The notes beneath the pieces were generated by a model. It ran no database searches. It was given only the letters and a program-made list of their open reading frames with translations, and had not been told where the DNA came from. From Treponema sp. (GTDB taxonomy: Bacteria; Spirochaetota; Spirochaetia; Treponematales; Breznakiellaceae): DNA of 6,128 nucleotides. The stretch lies in NCBI GenBank assembly GCA_031255815.1, contig JAIRRU010000305.1, forward strand, positions 1 to 6,128. Reading direction: 5' to 3'. This document shows, one piece after another, positions 1 to 5,125 of the stretch (its first letter is position 1; every line of letters begins with the position of its first letter). The translations under genes and the position numbers were made by a program.

Positions 1-37
1 CAATACTAAGCGGAACGCGCGCGGGCTTCTTGATCAT
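1..37 (-). CDS. N-terminus of an unidentified gene leaving the window
   Basis: An ATG at 37-35 opens a frame that stays open to the left edge and reads MIKKPARVPLSI. Only 12 residues are visible, so no family can be assigned. The basic start followed by a short polar stretch would suit a DNA-binding regulator such as a LacI-type protein, but that is a guess. The evidence that it is a gene is contextual. It lies downstream of a candidate promoter (127-156) and a leader ORF with a good ribosome binding site, and its ATG overlaps the leader stop codon as ATGA. Its own ribosome binding site is poor (a GGGG at 46-43). The only in-frame alternative upstream is a TTG at 52-50, before an in-frame TAA at 61-59, and it has no ribosome binding site either. 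Confidence 0.4.
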   Translation of the reverse strand, partial: MIKKPARVPLSI

Positions 38-50
38 GCAAGCCCCGCGC
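19..50 (-). promoter_or_regulatory. Hairpin holding the start codon in its loop
   Basis: On the minus strand the arm GCGCGGGGCTT (50-40) pairs with AAGCCCGCGC (28-19), giving ten base pairs with one bulged G. The 11-base loop contains the ATG at 37-35, and the only weak Shine-Dalgarno-like GGGG is in the left arm. In RNA this would hide the start signal unless the leader ORF is being translated. It is not a terminator, because no T-run follows. The pairing is read directly from the sequence; the regulatory role is inferred. Confidence 0.4.
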
Positions 51-84
51 AATCCGGCTTATAAGGAATTACAGAATTTCTCAT
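34..84 (-). CDS. 16-codon leader ORF overlapping the next start
   Basis: The frame ATG (84-82) to TGA (36-34) encodes MRNSVIPYKPDCAGLA. It is preceded by AAGAGGA at 95-89 with suitable spacing, the best ribosome binding site in the left gap. Its stop overlaps the ATG of the following frame by four bases (ATGA). A ribosome finishing this peptide would sit on the next start codon and would open the hairpin at 19-50. This is the expected layout for translational coupling by a leader peptide. The peptide has no run of one amino acid that would suggest classical attenuation. A chance short frame, or a sequencing frameshift at the start of one longer gene, remains possible. Confidence 0.4.
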   Translation of the reverse strand: MRNSVIPYKPDCAGLA

Positions 85-126
85 GCGATCCTCTTAACTG
101 TCCCGACACCTTGAGATACAAAATTT

Positions 127-156
127 ATTCTATACGGGAATGCCCGGTTGAATCAA
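127..156 (-). promoter_or_regulatory. Candidate sigma-70-type promoter for the left-edge gene
   Basis: A -35-like TTGATT (156-151) and a -10-like TAGAAT (132-127, five of six matches to consensus) are separated by 18 bases. The alternative register TATAGA (134-129) has a 16-base spacer. Transcription would begin near 120 and leave a leader of about 35 bases before the ATG at 84. It lies in the gap after the thioesterase gene, so the next gene to the left may be transcribed independently of the upstream cluster. Confidence 0.45.
135..146. promoter_or_regulatory. Inverted repeat in the promoter spacer, possible operator
   Basis: CGGG-AATG-CCCG is a perfect 4+4 inverted repeat with a 4-base centre. 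It lies entirely between the -35 and -10 elements of the candidate promoter, a place where a bound repressor would block RNA polymerase. The half-sites are short and the genome is GC-rich, so chance is a real possibility. Confidence 0.25.
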
Positions 157-182
157 GACGCTTTTTTGAACGGCGCCCCCTC

Positions 183-605
183 TCAGGGCGAATCCGCCGC
201 TCCCTCCGCGGGCCGCAGATGCCCGGCGAGAAGCCGTCTTTTGTCTTCCGGGATGGGCGTGGATCGGCGGGTATTGAAGTCGTAGTGGACGATTACCGCG
301 CTGCCCTTGGCGCGGAGCCGCCCCTCCTGCCATGCCTCGTGGCAGGCGGTAAAGGATTTGGCGCCTATACGGGCAATCCAGGTACGGATCTCCACATCGT
401 ACTGGAACTTGAGTTCTTCCACAAAATCGTAGTCCGTGTGGGCCATGATAAGGGGCCAGCTTTCCGGGGACAGGATCAGATCCGGGGAAAACATCCGGAA
501 CAGGGGATTGCGGGCCGTCTCGAACCACAGGGCCAGCACGGTATTGTTGATGTGCCCCAGGGCGTCGGCGTCGCCGAAACGGGGAGATATGGTAATGACG
601 AACAC
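183..605 (-). CDS. Acyl-CoA thioesterase, 4HBT/YbgC-like hot-dog family
   Basis: This 140-residue cytosolic protein has the length of a single hot-dog-fold thioesterase, a family that hydrolyses acyl-CoA or aryl-CoA thioesters. The N-terminal motif RFGDADALGHINN (residues 9-21) matches the 4-hydroxybenzoyl-CoA thioesterase/YbgC active-site region. Asp14, the second Asp, corresponds to the catalytic Asp of that family. The following helix (LALWFETARNPLF) and the strand near residues 102-112 (KGSAVIVHYDF) complete the fold. The start is GTG at 605-603, two bases after the stop of the GGDEF gene, with no clear Shine-Dalgarno site. The next Met, residue 38, would remove the active site, so GTG with translational coupling is the best choice. 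The substrate cannot be told from sequence. No convincing terminator follows. Confidence 0.85.
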   Translation of the reverse strand: MFVITISPRFGDADALGHINNTVLALWFETARNPLFRMFSPDLILSPESWPLIMAHTDYDFVEELKFQYDVEIRTWIARIGAKSFTACHEAWQEGRLRAKGSAVIVHYDFNTRRSTPIPEDKRRLLAGHLRPAEGAADSP

Positions 606-607
606 GG

Positions 608-1978
608 CTAATGTTCCAGATTTACTATCTTGTAGCCGTTGCGGCCGCCGGTCTTTACCTGGTAAAGAACGGTATCCGCCCTGCTGAACAGTTCCTCGTA
701 GCTTATCGGCTCATTTTCAAACATGACAATACCCGCGCTGGTGGTAATCCCCGAAGAACCGGGGGCGGGTTTTATCTTGAAGAAAACCTCTTTTATCTGA
801 TCCGCCTTCTGCTTTACCAGTTCTTCTGTGCCCACATTGGGGCAGAAGATGGTAAACTCGTCTCCGCCCATACGGGCAACCTCGTCGGATCGGCGGAATA
901 TCCTGCTCAGGGCGGAGGCGCACTGTTTCAGGACATCGTCCCCCGCCGAGTGGCCGAAAGTATCGTTCACCTGCTTAAAATGGTCGATGTCCATCATCAT
1001 AAAGGCGTGGATCTGTCCGGGAACCCGGTTGTGGAGAAGGAAAACGCTGACATTGTTGTAGAAGGCTTCCCGGTTGTGCAGCTGGGTAAGGGCATCAATA
1101 GTGGCTTTGCGTTTCGCCTCGTTCAGGCTCTGGATAAAGTCCCAGGTTTTGTTCTCCATGTTTTTAAGGGATTCGGCCAGCCGTTCAAGATCGTCCCCGG
1201 TGTGCAGGGAAAGGCCGGCAAGGCTCGATATGTTGGGCCGGATCTCCCCCTCTATGGCCTCTCCGGCAAGGTATTCCTGCACCGCCGCGGCCATAGTCCT
1301 GACAGGTTTTATCACCATCCGGCGTATGATAAACCAATGGGCAAAGGCAAAAACCATGGAGATAACGATGGAAACGAAGGCCAGATTCCAGAAGTACTGC
1401 CGCCACTCCCGGCGCAGCGATTCTACGGAAAAATCGGCCCCGGCATAAAAGCCCGGCGCTATCCTGCCGTCCCGGTAACGCAGGGGGGAGTGGATGGTTA
1501 ATACCTGTCCGGCCAGGTCGGTATCGTAGATCCGGGGGGGGATTTCCCCGCCTTCAAGAAAGAAAGCCTTGTCCTCTTCGGGAAAGTTCCTGTCCCAGGG
1601 ATCCAGGCGGCCCAGGGGAAGGGAGGATTCCGTGTCCGCGTCAAAGATAATGGAGGAACCTCCGGGAACATAACGGATAATGTACAGGGAGTTTATGTCC
1701 CCGCTTTCCAGAAGCACCTGCAGGGTTTTCATAAGCTCATGGTAGCGGGCGTCAGGTCTCAGGGTGGCAAGGTAAGATTCCGCCTCTTCCCCGGAGAGGA
1801 GGGCCGCGGCGGCGATCACCGTTCTCCTCCCCTGGTCTATGGAGCGGTTTTCCGTGTTCACCCAGTAAATGTTGTAGCCGGTAAAGATGAGCACAATAGC
1901 CATTCCCAGGCTCATCAGCAGGATCAGCAAGGTCAGCCGGGCATTCAGGGATATAGAAAATTTCGCCTTAAACGTCAT
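608..1978 (-). CDS. Membrane diguanylate cyclase with HAMP and GGDEF domains
   Basis: This 456-residue inner-membrane signalling enzyme is predicted to make cyclic di-GMP from two GTP. Membrane segments are at about 16-40 and 196-219. They flank an extracytoplasmic sensor of about 155 residues that I do not recognise; it may be Cache-like. A HAMP-like linker (about 219-275, starting RRMVIKPV) and a short helical connector lead to the GGDEF domain (about 291-453). That domain looks active: metal-binding Asp330 in MMMDIDHFKQVND, the signature RMGGDEF with GGDEF at 371-375, and the C-terminal ALYQVK-like segment (here TVLYQVKTGGRNGYK). The inhibitory I-site RxxD is present as Arg362 and Asp365, five residues before GGDEF. 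The start ATG at 1978 has only a weak GAGAG upstream. A run of eight C lies in the sensor-coding part. It is coupled to the thioesterase gene downstream. Confidence 0.92.
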   Translation of the reverse strand: MTFKAKFSISLNARLTLLILLMSLGMAIVLIFTGYNIYWVNTENRSIDQGRRTVIAAAALLSGEEAESYLATLRPDARYHELMKTLQVLLESGDINSLYIIRYVPGGSSIIFDADTESSLPLGRLDPWDRNFPEEDKAFFLEGGEIPPRIYDTDLAGQVLTIHSPLRYRDGRIAPGFYAGADFSVESLRREWRQYFWNLAFVSIVISMVFAFAHWFIIRRMVIKPVRTMAAAVQEYLAGEAIEGEIRPNISSLAGLSLHTGDDLERLAESLKNMENKTWDFIQSLNEAKRKATIDALTQLHNREAFYNNVSVFLLHNRVPGQIHAFMMMDIDHFKQVNDTFGHSAGDDVLKQCASALSRIFRRSDEVARMGGDEFTIFCPNVGTEELVKQKADQIKEVFFKIKPAPGSSGITTSAGIVMFENEPISYEELFSRADTVLYQVKTGGRNGYKIVNLEH

Positions 1979-2035
1979 AACACTCTCGAATCTATTATCG
2001 GCAAAAAAACCCGCCGCAAAAGGCTAAAGGCCGTT
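1979..2035 (-). promoter_or_regulatory. Gap between leuD and the GGDEF gene, possible weak promoter
   Basis: On the minus strand this 57-base gap holds GGC-CTTTA-GCC, then GCGGCGGG followed by seven T (2009-2003), and then GATAAT at 1999-1994. The T-run looks like part of a terminator, but the preceding sequence folds only into 3-4 bp stems, so I do not call one. GATAAT matches a -10 box at five of six positions, but no good -35 element lies at the right distance and the leader would be only about ten bases. Whether the GGDEF gene is read through from leuD or has its own promoter is unresolved. Confidence 0.2.
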
Positions 2036-2560
2036 TCAGTACCTTTGAGCGGCGTATTCTACCCAGCCCCCGGCCTCCACCAGGGCCCTTTCGAAACCCT
2101 GGAGGGTAAAGGGCAGGATTTTCTCCTTTTCCCCGGATTTAAAGCGCAGCACTGCCTTTTCCGTGTCCGCCTGCAGGACGGTAGCTTTCCCGGCAAAGTC
2201 CCTGAAAAGCCCGTCCAGGACGGCCGCGGGGAGTTCCGCGGCTATCATGCCGCAGTTGTACATGTTCTGCCGGAAGATCCGGGCGAAACTTTCGGCGATG
2301 ACGATGTTGATGCCGTTCATTTCCAGCGCCCAGGGGGCGTGTTCCCGTGAAGAACCGCAGCCGAAATTGGCCCGGGAAAGCAGAGCCCCCTTGCCGCTTA
2401 GGTCCCGCCGGGGATCGAAGCCGGGGAGTTTGAGATCTTCAAGCAGATTGGGCTTGAGCGCCTCTTTAAAGTTCTCGTTCAGGTACTTCGCCGGAATGAT
2501 CTCGTCGGTGTTGATGTCGTTCCGATCCAGAAAGAGAACCGGGCCTCCGAATGTTTTCAT
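2036..2560 (-). CDS. leuD: 3-isopropylmalate dehydratase-type small subunit
   Basis: This 174-residue protein is the swivel-domain subunit of an aconitase-superfamily hydro-lyase that pairs with LeuC. In leucine biosynthesis the pair isomerises 2-isopropylmalate to 3-isopropylmalate. Family motifs are clear: DINTDEIIPAKYL (15-27), NFGCGSSREHAPWAL (65-79, with substrate-binding Arg72) and SFARIFRQNMYNCG (91-104). The length fits the short LeuD type rather than the enterobacterial form of about 200 residues. The start ATG at 2560 has a strong purine-rich ribosome binding site, GGAGGAGAGG (2573-2564). It follows leuC by 42 bases. The specificity loop after KYL reads NENF. This is not the YLRL reported for isopropylmalate enzymes nor the YLRT of homoaconitase, so another 2-hydroxyacid substrate (for example citramalate, dimethylmalate or homocitrate types) is possible. 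Confidence 0.9.
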   Translation of the reverse strand: MKTFGGPVLFLDRNDINTDEIIPAKYLNENFKEALKPNLLEDLKLPGFDPRRDLSGKGALLSRANFGCGSSREHAPWALEMNGINIVIAESFARIFRQNMYNCGMIAAELPAAVLDGLFRDFAGKATVLQADTEKAVLRFKSGEKEKILPFTLQGFERALVEAGGWVEYAAQRY

Positions 2561-2571
2561 GTTCCTCTCCT

Positions 2572-2585
2572 CCTGCCCGGGCAGG
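2572..2585. repeat. Perfect 14-base palindrome between leuC and leuD
   Basis: CCTGCCCGGGCAGG is self-complementary and lies in the 42-base leuC-leuD gap, ending at the edge of the leuD ribosome binding site (2573-2564). In RNA it would form a short, very GC-rich stem with a minimal loop, or an intermolecular duplex. It could influence leuD translation or protect an mRNA end. No T-run follows, so it is not an intrinsic terminator. Confidence 0.4.
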
Positions 2586-2602
2586 GCCGGTATAGGGCCG
2601 GG

Positions 2603-3916
2603 CTACAGATCCGCCGGGCCCGCGATATGCCCGGCCACGGCAGCGGCGGCGGCGGAAACCGGGCTCATCAGGTGAACCATGCCGCCCTTGCCCATGCGGC
2701 CGTAAAAGTTCCGGTTCGTGGTGGAGGCGCAGACTTCCCCCTCGGCAAGCACCCCGTTGGACATGCCCAGGCAGGCCCCGCAACTGGGGTTGGTAACGCA
2801 GAAACCCGCGTCCATGAACACCCGGATAAGCCCCTCCTCCAGGGCCTGGCTGAATACTGCCGGGCTGGCGGGGGAGAGTATCCCCCGGACGGAAGCGGCT
2901 ATCCGGCGGCCCCGCAGGACTTCCGCCGCCGCCCGGAGATCCTCGATGCGGCCGTTGGTGCAGGATCCGATGTAAACCTGGTCAACCCTGGTTCCCTTGA
3001 GTTCCCGGATGGGTTTCACCTGGTCGGGCTTGTAGCCCACGGTGGAAAGGGGCTCAAGGCTCCGGCAGTCCAGATCCAGGGTTTTGGCGTAAACCGCGTC
3101 GTCGTCGCTGCGCCAGCGGCTAAAATCCTCCAGGGCCTCTTCCTTTGAGGCGTAGACCCTTTCCCCCGCCGCCCCGGATTCCGCCCCCCCTTTCCGGATA
3201 AAGGGCCACAGGTAGTCCGCCGTGATCCGGTCGGGCATACAGACCCCGCTGGTGGCGCCGGCCTCCACCGCCATGTTACAGACGGTCATGCGGCCTTCCA
3301 TGCTCAAGCTGTCGATAACCGGGCCCCTCAATTCCATGACCAGCCCGGTGGCGCCGGCCACCCCGATCCGGGCGATGAGGGCCAGGATCAGGTCTTTGGC
3401 AAAGACCCCTTCCGGGAGTTTCCCGTTCAGGTTGATCCGGAAGCTTTCCGGCTTCCGGAAGGCGCAGACCCCTTTCAGGATTCCCACCTCCAGATCCGTG
3501 GTTCCCACCCCGGCGGCGAAAGCGCCGAAGGCCCCGTGGGTGCAGGTGTGGCTGTCCCCCATGATAAGGGTGAATCCCGGCCGCACGAAGCCCTTCTCCG
3601 GGAAGAGGGCATGGCAGACCCCGTTCCGGCCTATATCGAAAAAATCCTCAATCCCGTGCCGCCTTACCCAGTCCCGCAGGATCTTCCCCTGTTCCGCGGT
3701 TTTGGAATCCTTGGCGGGGCTTACATGGTCGATTACCGCCTTGATCTTCCCCCGGTCAAAGACCCGGTCCAGGTTCTTCGACACCAGGTCGTTAATGGCG
3801 ATAGGGGTGGTGATCTCGTGGCAGAACACCCGATCCAGCCTGAGCACCCAGGTATCGCCGAAAGGCCGATCCGCCACGTGGGCCTCGAAAATTTTTTCCG
3901 CCAGGGTCTTTCCCAT
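2603..3916 (-). CDS. leuC: 3-isopropylmalate dehydratase-type large subunit
   Basis: This is a 437-residue [4Fe-4S] subunit of the aconitase superfamily and forms the hydro-lyase with LeuD. The iron-sulfur ligands are Cys319 in YIGSCTNGRIEDLR and Cys379 and Cys382 in NPSCGAC. Other family landmarks are DHVSP (63-67), GDSHTCTHGAFGAFAAGVGTTD (120-141, His123) and TTNRNFYGRMG (399-409). The length is that of the roughly 420-residue LeuC type, not the 466-residue enterobacterial type. I start at ATG 3916 because AAGGAG lies five bases upstream and the protein then begins MGKTLAEKIFEAH, as relatives do. The frame extends upstream to 3994, but this would run into the URO-D gene. The C-terminus has an Ala-rich stretch from a GCC triplet run. 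With leuD it probably forms one operon with the URO-D gene. No leuA or leuB is in view. Confidence 0.93.
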   Translation of the reverse strand: MGKTLAEKIFEAHVADRPFGDTWVLRLDRVFCHEITTPIAINDLVSKNLDRVFDRGKIKAVIDHVSPAKDSKTAEQGKILRDWVRRHGIEDFFDIGRNGVCHALFPEKGFVRPGFTLIMGDSHTCTHGAFGAFAAGVGTTDLEVGILKGVCAFRKPESFRINLNGKLPEGVFAKDLILALIARIGVAGATGLVMELRGPVIDSLSMEGRMTVCNMAVEAGATSGVCMPDRITADYLWPFIRKGGAESGAAGERVYASKEEALEDFSRWRSDDDAVYAKTLDLDCRSLEPLSTVGYKPDQVKPIRELKGTRVDQVYIGSCTNGRIEDLRAAAEVLRGRRIAASVRGILSPASPAVFSQALEEGLIRVFMDAGFCVTNPSCGACLGMSNGVLAEGEVCASTTNRNFYGRMGKGGMVHLMSPVSAAAAAVAGHIAGPADL

Positions 3917-3921
3917 ACACT

Positions 3922-3927
3922 CTCCTT
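3922..3927 (-). promoter_or_regulatory. Ribosome binding site fixing the leuC start
   Basis: AAGGAG on the minus strand ends five bases before the ATG at 3916-3914. It supports this start over the in-frame upstream codon at 3994, which lies inside the URO-D gene and would add 26 residues not typical of the family. Confidence 0.8.
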
Positions 3928-3939
3928 CGCGGGCCAGTA

Positions 3940-3960
3940 CGTTTGAATTAGCTTCAAACG
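3940..3960. repeat. Stem-loop across the URO-D gene/leuC junction
   Basis: CGTTTGAA (3940-3947) and TTCAAACG (3953-3960) form a perfect 8-bp stem with a 5-base loop. The stem includes the stop codon of the URO-D gene (3956-3954) and ends 12 bases before the leuC ribosome binding site. There is no T-run after it in the direction of transcription, so it is more likely an RNA-processing, stability or translation-control element than a terminator. Confidence 0.5.
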
Positions 3961-5021
3961 CTGTACGCGCCCACCCGTTTAACCGTGTCCACAATCTTCC
4001 GGTAACAGTCCAGGGAAACCGTATTGGGTATGGAATGATCCGACGAGAAGATGTAGCCCCCCTGCTCCTTTATCACGGGGACGACTTCCTCGATGTACGG
4101 AAGTATCTTGCCGGGCTTGTCCATGAGCAGGGCATCGGCGCCGCCGTGGAATACCAGTTTGTTTCCAAAGTCCCGTTTAAGGGCCTTCAGATCCATGCCC
4201 GCCTTTATCTCGATGGGGTTAAGCGCGTCGAGCCCTATCTCCGCAAGCTGGGGGACTCTGGCCATTACGTCGCCGCAGGAATGGAGGTGGGCTTTAATGC
4301 CGTGGTTGTGGGCCCAGTCAATGGCCCGCTTGTGCGCGGGCTGCAGCAATTCGGCGTAGAGCTCGTTGGAAAAGAAGGTGCGGTTCTTGTAGCCCATGTC
4401 GTCATACCAGAAGATGCTGTCGAAGGTATAGCCCTCGTCCCACAGTATATCGTAAAGGGCGATGCTGCGATCCAGGAAGGTATTAACCATGTCGCTGAAC
4501 CACTGGGGATCTTCAAGCATGGCGATAAGAACGGTCTCCGTACCGGCCATCCAGGAGTGGAGCACGTCGAAACCGAACCAGAACAGCCCCTCTATCCAGC
4601 GGCCCTCGGCCCTCCAGCGGGGATAATGCTCTTTAAGATAATCCCAGGGTATCCGGTCGCGGGAAAGATCCATGCGGGCCTTGGCCTCGGCCCATTTTTC
4701 CGGCGTGTTCACCTTATAGTCGAGGAACTCGGGCGTTGAGTCGGGGACTTTGAAATTTTTCAGCGTGATGCCCCATTCGGTGCTGCGGATAACGTAGTCC
4801 GCCCCGTCCTCGATTACCTTTTGTTCGTAGCGCGGGCTGATATCGAGCCTGATGATCTCGATTTTGTCCACATCGAAGAAGTCCCGCCAGTCCGCGCCGG
4901 CGGGCATGCCTTCCCGCTTCCAGCGCGCCAGGGTTCCCGCCCAGGGATTGTCGGTAATGGGTACCCGGTCGGCCTCCCGATGTTCGAACATACGGCCAAT
5001 ACGATCTTTCGATGTCATCAT
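3954..5021 (-). CDS. URO-D/MtaA-superfamily protein (not HemE)
   Basis: This 355-residue cytosolic TIM-barrel protein belongs to the uroporphyrinogen decarboxylase superfamily. It lacks the RQAGRY signature near the N-terminus that marks true HemE and instead begins with the DRIGRMFEHREADRVPI pattern of the URO-D-like proteins of anaerobes. Other landmarks are WYDDMGYKN (205-213) and AHLHSCGD (244-251). In the cobamide methyltransferases MtaA and MtbA zinc is bound by His-X-Cys and a distant Cys. Here His247 and Cys249 are in place, but the region of the third ligand reads SSDHSIPN (326-333) without Cys, so Asp328 or His329 may substitute. A methyl-transfer role is therefore plausible but unproven; no corrinoid protein is nearby. 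The start is ATG 5021 (or 5018), with AAGGAGG eight bases upstream. It is the first gene of a probable operon with leuC and leuD. Confidence 0.88.
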   Translation of the reverse strand: MMTSKDRIGRMFEHREADRVPITDNPWAGTLARWKREGMPAGADWRDFFDVDKIEIIRLDISPRYEQKVIEDGADYVIRSTEWGITLKNFKVPDSTPEFLDYKVNTPEKWAEAKARMDLSRDRIPWDYLKEHYPRWRAEGRWIEGLFWFGFDVLHSWMAGTETVLIAMLEDPQWFSDMVNTFLDRSIALYDILWDEGYTFDSIFWYDDMGYKNRTFFSNELYAELLQPAHKRAIDWAHNHGIKAHLHSCGDVMARVPQLAEIGLDALNPIEIKAGMDLKALKRDFGNKLVFHGGADALLMDKPGKILPYIEEVVPVIKEQGGYIFSSDHSIPNTVSLDCYRKIVDTVKRVGAYSV

Positions 5022-5029
5022 TTCTTCAT

Positions 5030-5036
5030 CCTCCTT
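5030..5036 (-). promoter_or_regulatory. Strong ribosome binding site of the URO-D gene
   Basis: AAGGAGG ends eight bases before the ATG at 5021, or eleven before the adjacent ATG at 5018. This is a near-consensus site and suggests high expression. It favours the first of the two consecutive ATG codons slightly. Confidence 0.75.
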
Positions 5037-5058
5037 AAAAACCAGATATCTGAACTTG

Positions 5059-5097
5059 GAGCGTTTCCCAAAACCCGGTTGGTTTCGGAAAACGCTC
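5059..5097. promoter_or_regulatory. Large imperfect hairpin upstream of the URO-D gene
   Basis: GAGCGTTT (5059-5066) pairs with AAACGCTC (5090-5097); CC (5067-5068) pairs with GG (5087-5088) across one bulged A; AAACC (5071-5075) pairs with GGTTT (5081-5085) around the loop CGGTT. That makes 15 base pairs in a 39-base element. Read in the direction of transcription it is followed by CAAGTTCAG and not by a T-run, so it does not qualify as an intrinsic terminator for mutS2. It could be an mRNA 5' structure, a processing site or a dispersed repeat. Confidence 0.5.
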
Positions 5098-5125
5098 TTG
5101 AAAATTCAAGTTTTGGAACAAGCTC
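5082..5125. repeat. Two direct copies of a 16-base unit, with an inverted third nearby
   Basis: GTTTCGGAAAACGCTC (5082-5097) and GTTTTGGAACAAGCTC (5110-5125) match at 13 of 16 positions, 28 bases apart. The complement of 5059-5074, GTTTTGGGAAACGCTC, is a third relative in the opposite orientation and forms the other arm of the large hairpin. The last copy runs into the mutS2 stop codon (5126-5124). Confidence 0.45.
5097..5110. repeat. Small inverted repeat next to the large hairpin
   Basis: CTTGAA (5097-5102) and TTCAAG (5105-5110) are separated by two A and can form a stem of five or six base pairs. On the plus strand four T follow (5111-5114), but no gene ends there on that strand. On the minus strand AACTTG (5112-5107) could instead pair with CAAGTT (5058-5053) beyond the large hairpin, so two folds exclude each other. 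Confidence 0.35.

Noticed and set aside
186..200. Terminator at the end of the thioesterase gene
   Set aside because: Only a CGCCC/GGGCG stem of about five pairs is possible, and no T-run follows on the minus strand.
30..611. A 193-codon plus-strand frame starting in the left gap
   Set aside because: Most of it is antisense to the thioesterase gene, and the part in the gap has no promoter or ribosome binding site in that direction.
611..1501. A 296-codon open frame on the plus strand, antisense to the GGDEF gene
   Set aside because: It lies wholly within a well-supported diguanylate cyclase gene and shows no domain; the same GC effect explains it.
1994..2035. Intrinsic terminator after leuD using the seven-T run
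   Set aside because: The bases before the T-run form only 3-4 bp stems; no convincing hairpin can be drawn.
3917..3994. Extended N-terminus of leuC
   Set aside because: It would overlap the URO-D gene by 41 bases. The ATG at 3916 has a good ribosome binding site and gives the usual family start.
3222..4739. A 505-codon open frame on the plus strand, antisense to leuC and the URO-D gene
   Set aside because: Both genes beneath it have clear family motifs, and the antisense translation is low-complexity with no recognisable domain. GC-rich codon use on the minus strand keeps this frame open.
3954..5021. Annotation of this gene as hemE (true uroporphyrinogen decarboxylase)
   Set aside because: The N-terminal RQAGRY signature is missing, and the HSCGD and SSDHSIPN motifs are those of the URO-D-like proteins of anaerobes.
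5041..5097. Intrinsic terminator after mutS2
   Set aside because: The hairpin is strong, but in the transcription direction it is followed by CAAGTTCAG. The five T at 5041-5037 are too far away and preceded only by a loopless palindrome, CAGATATCTG.
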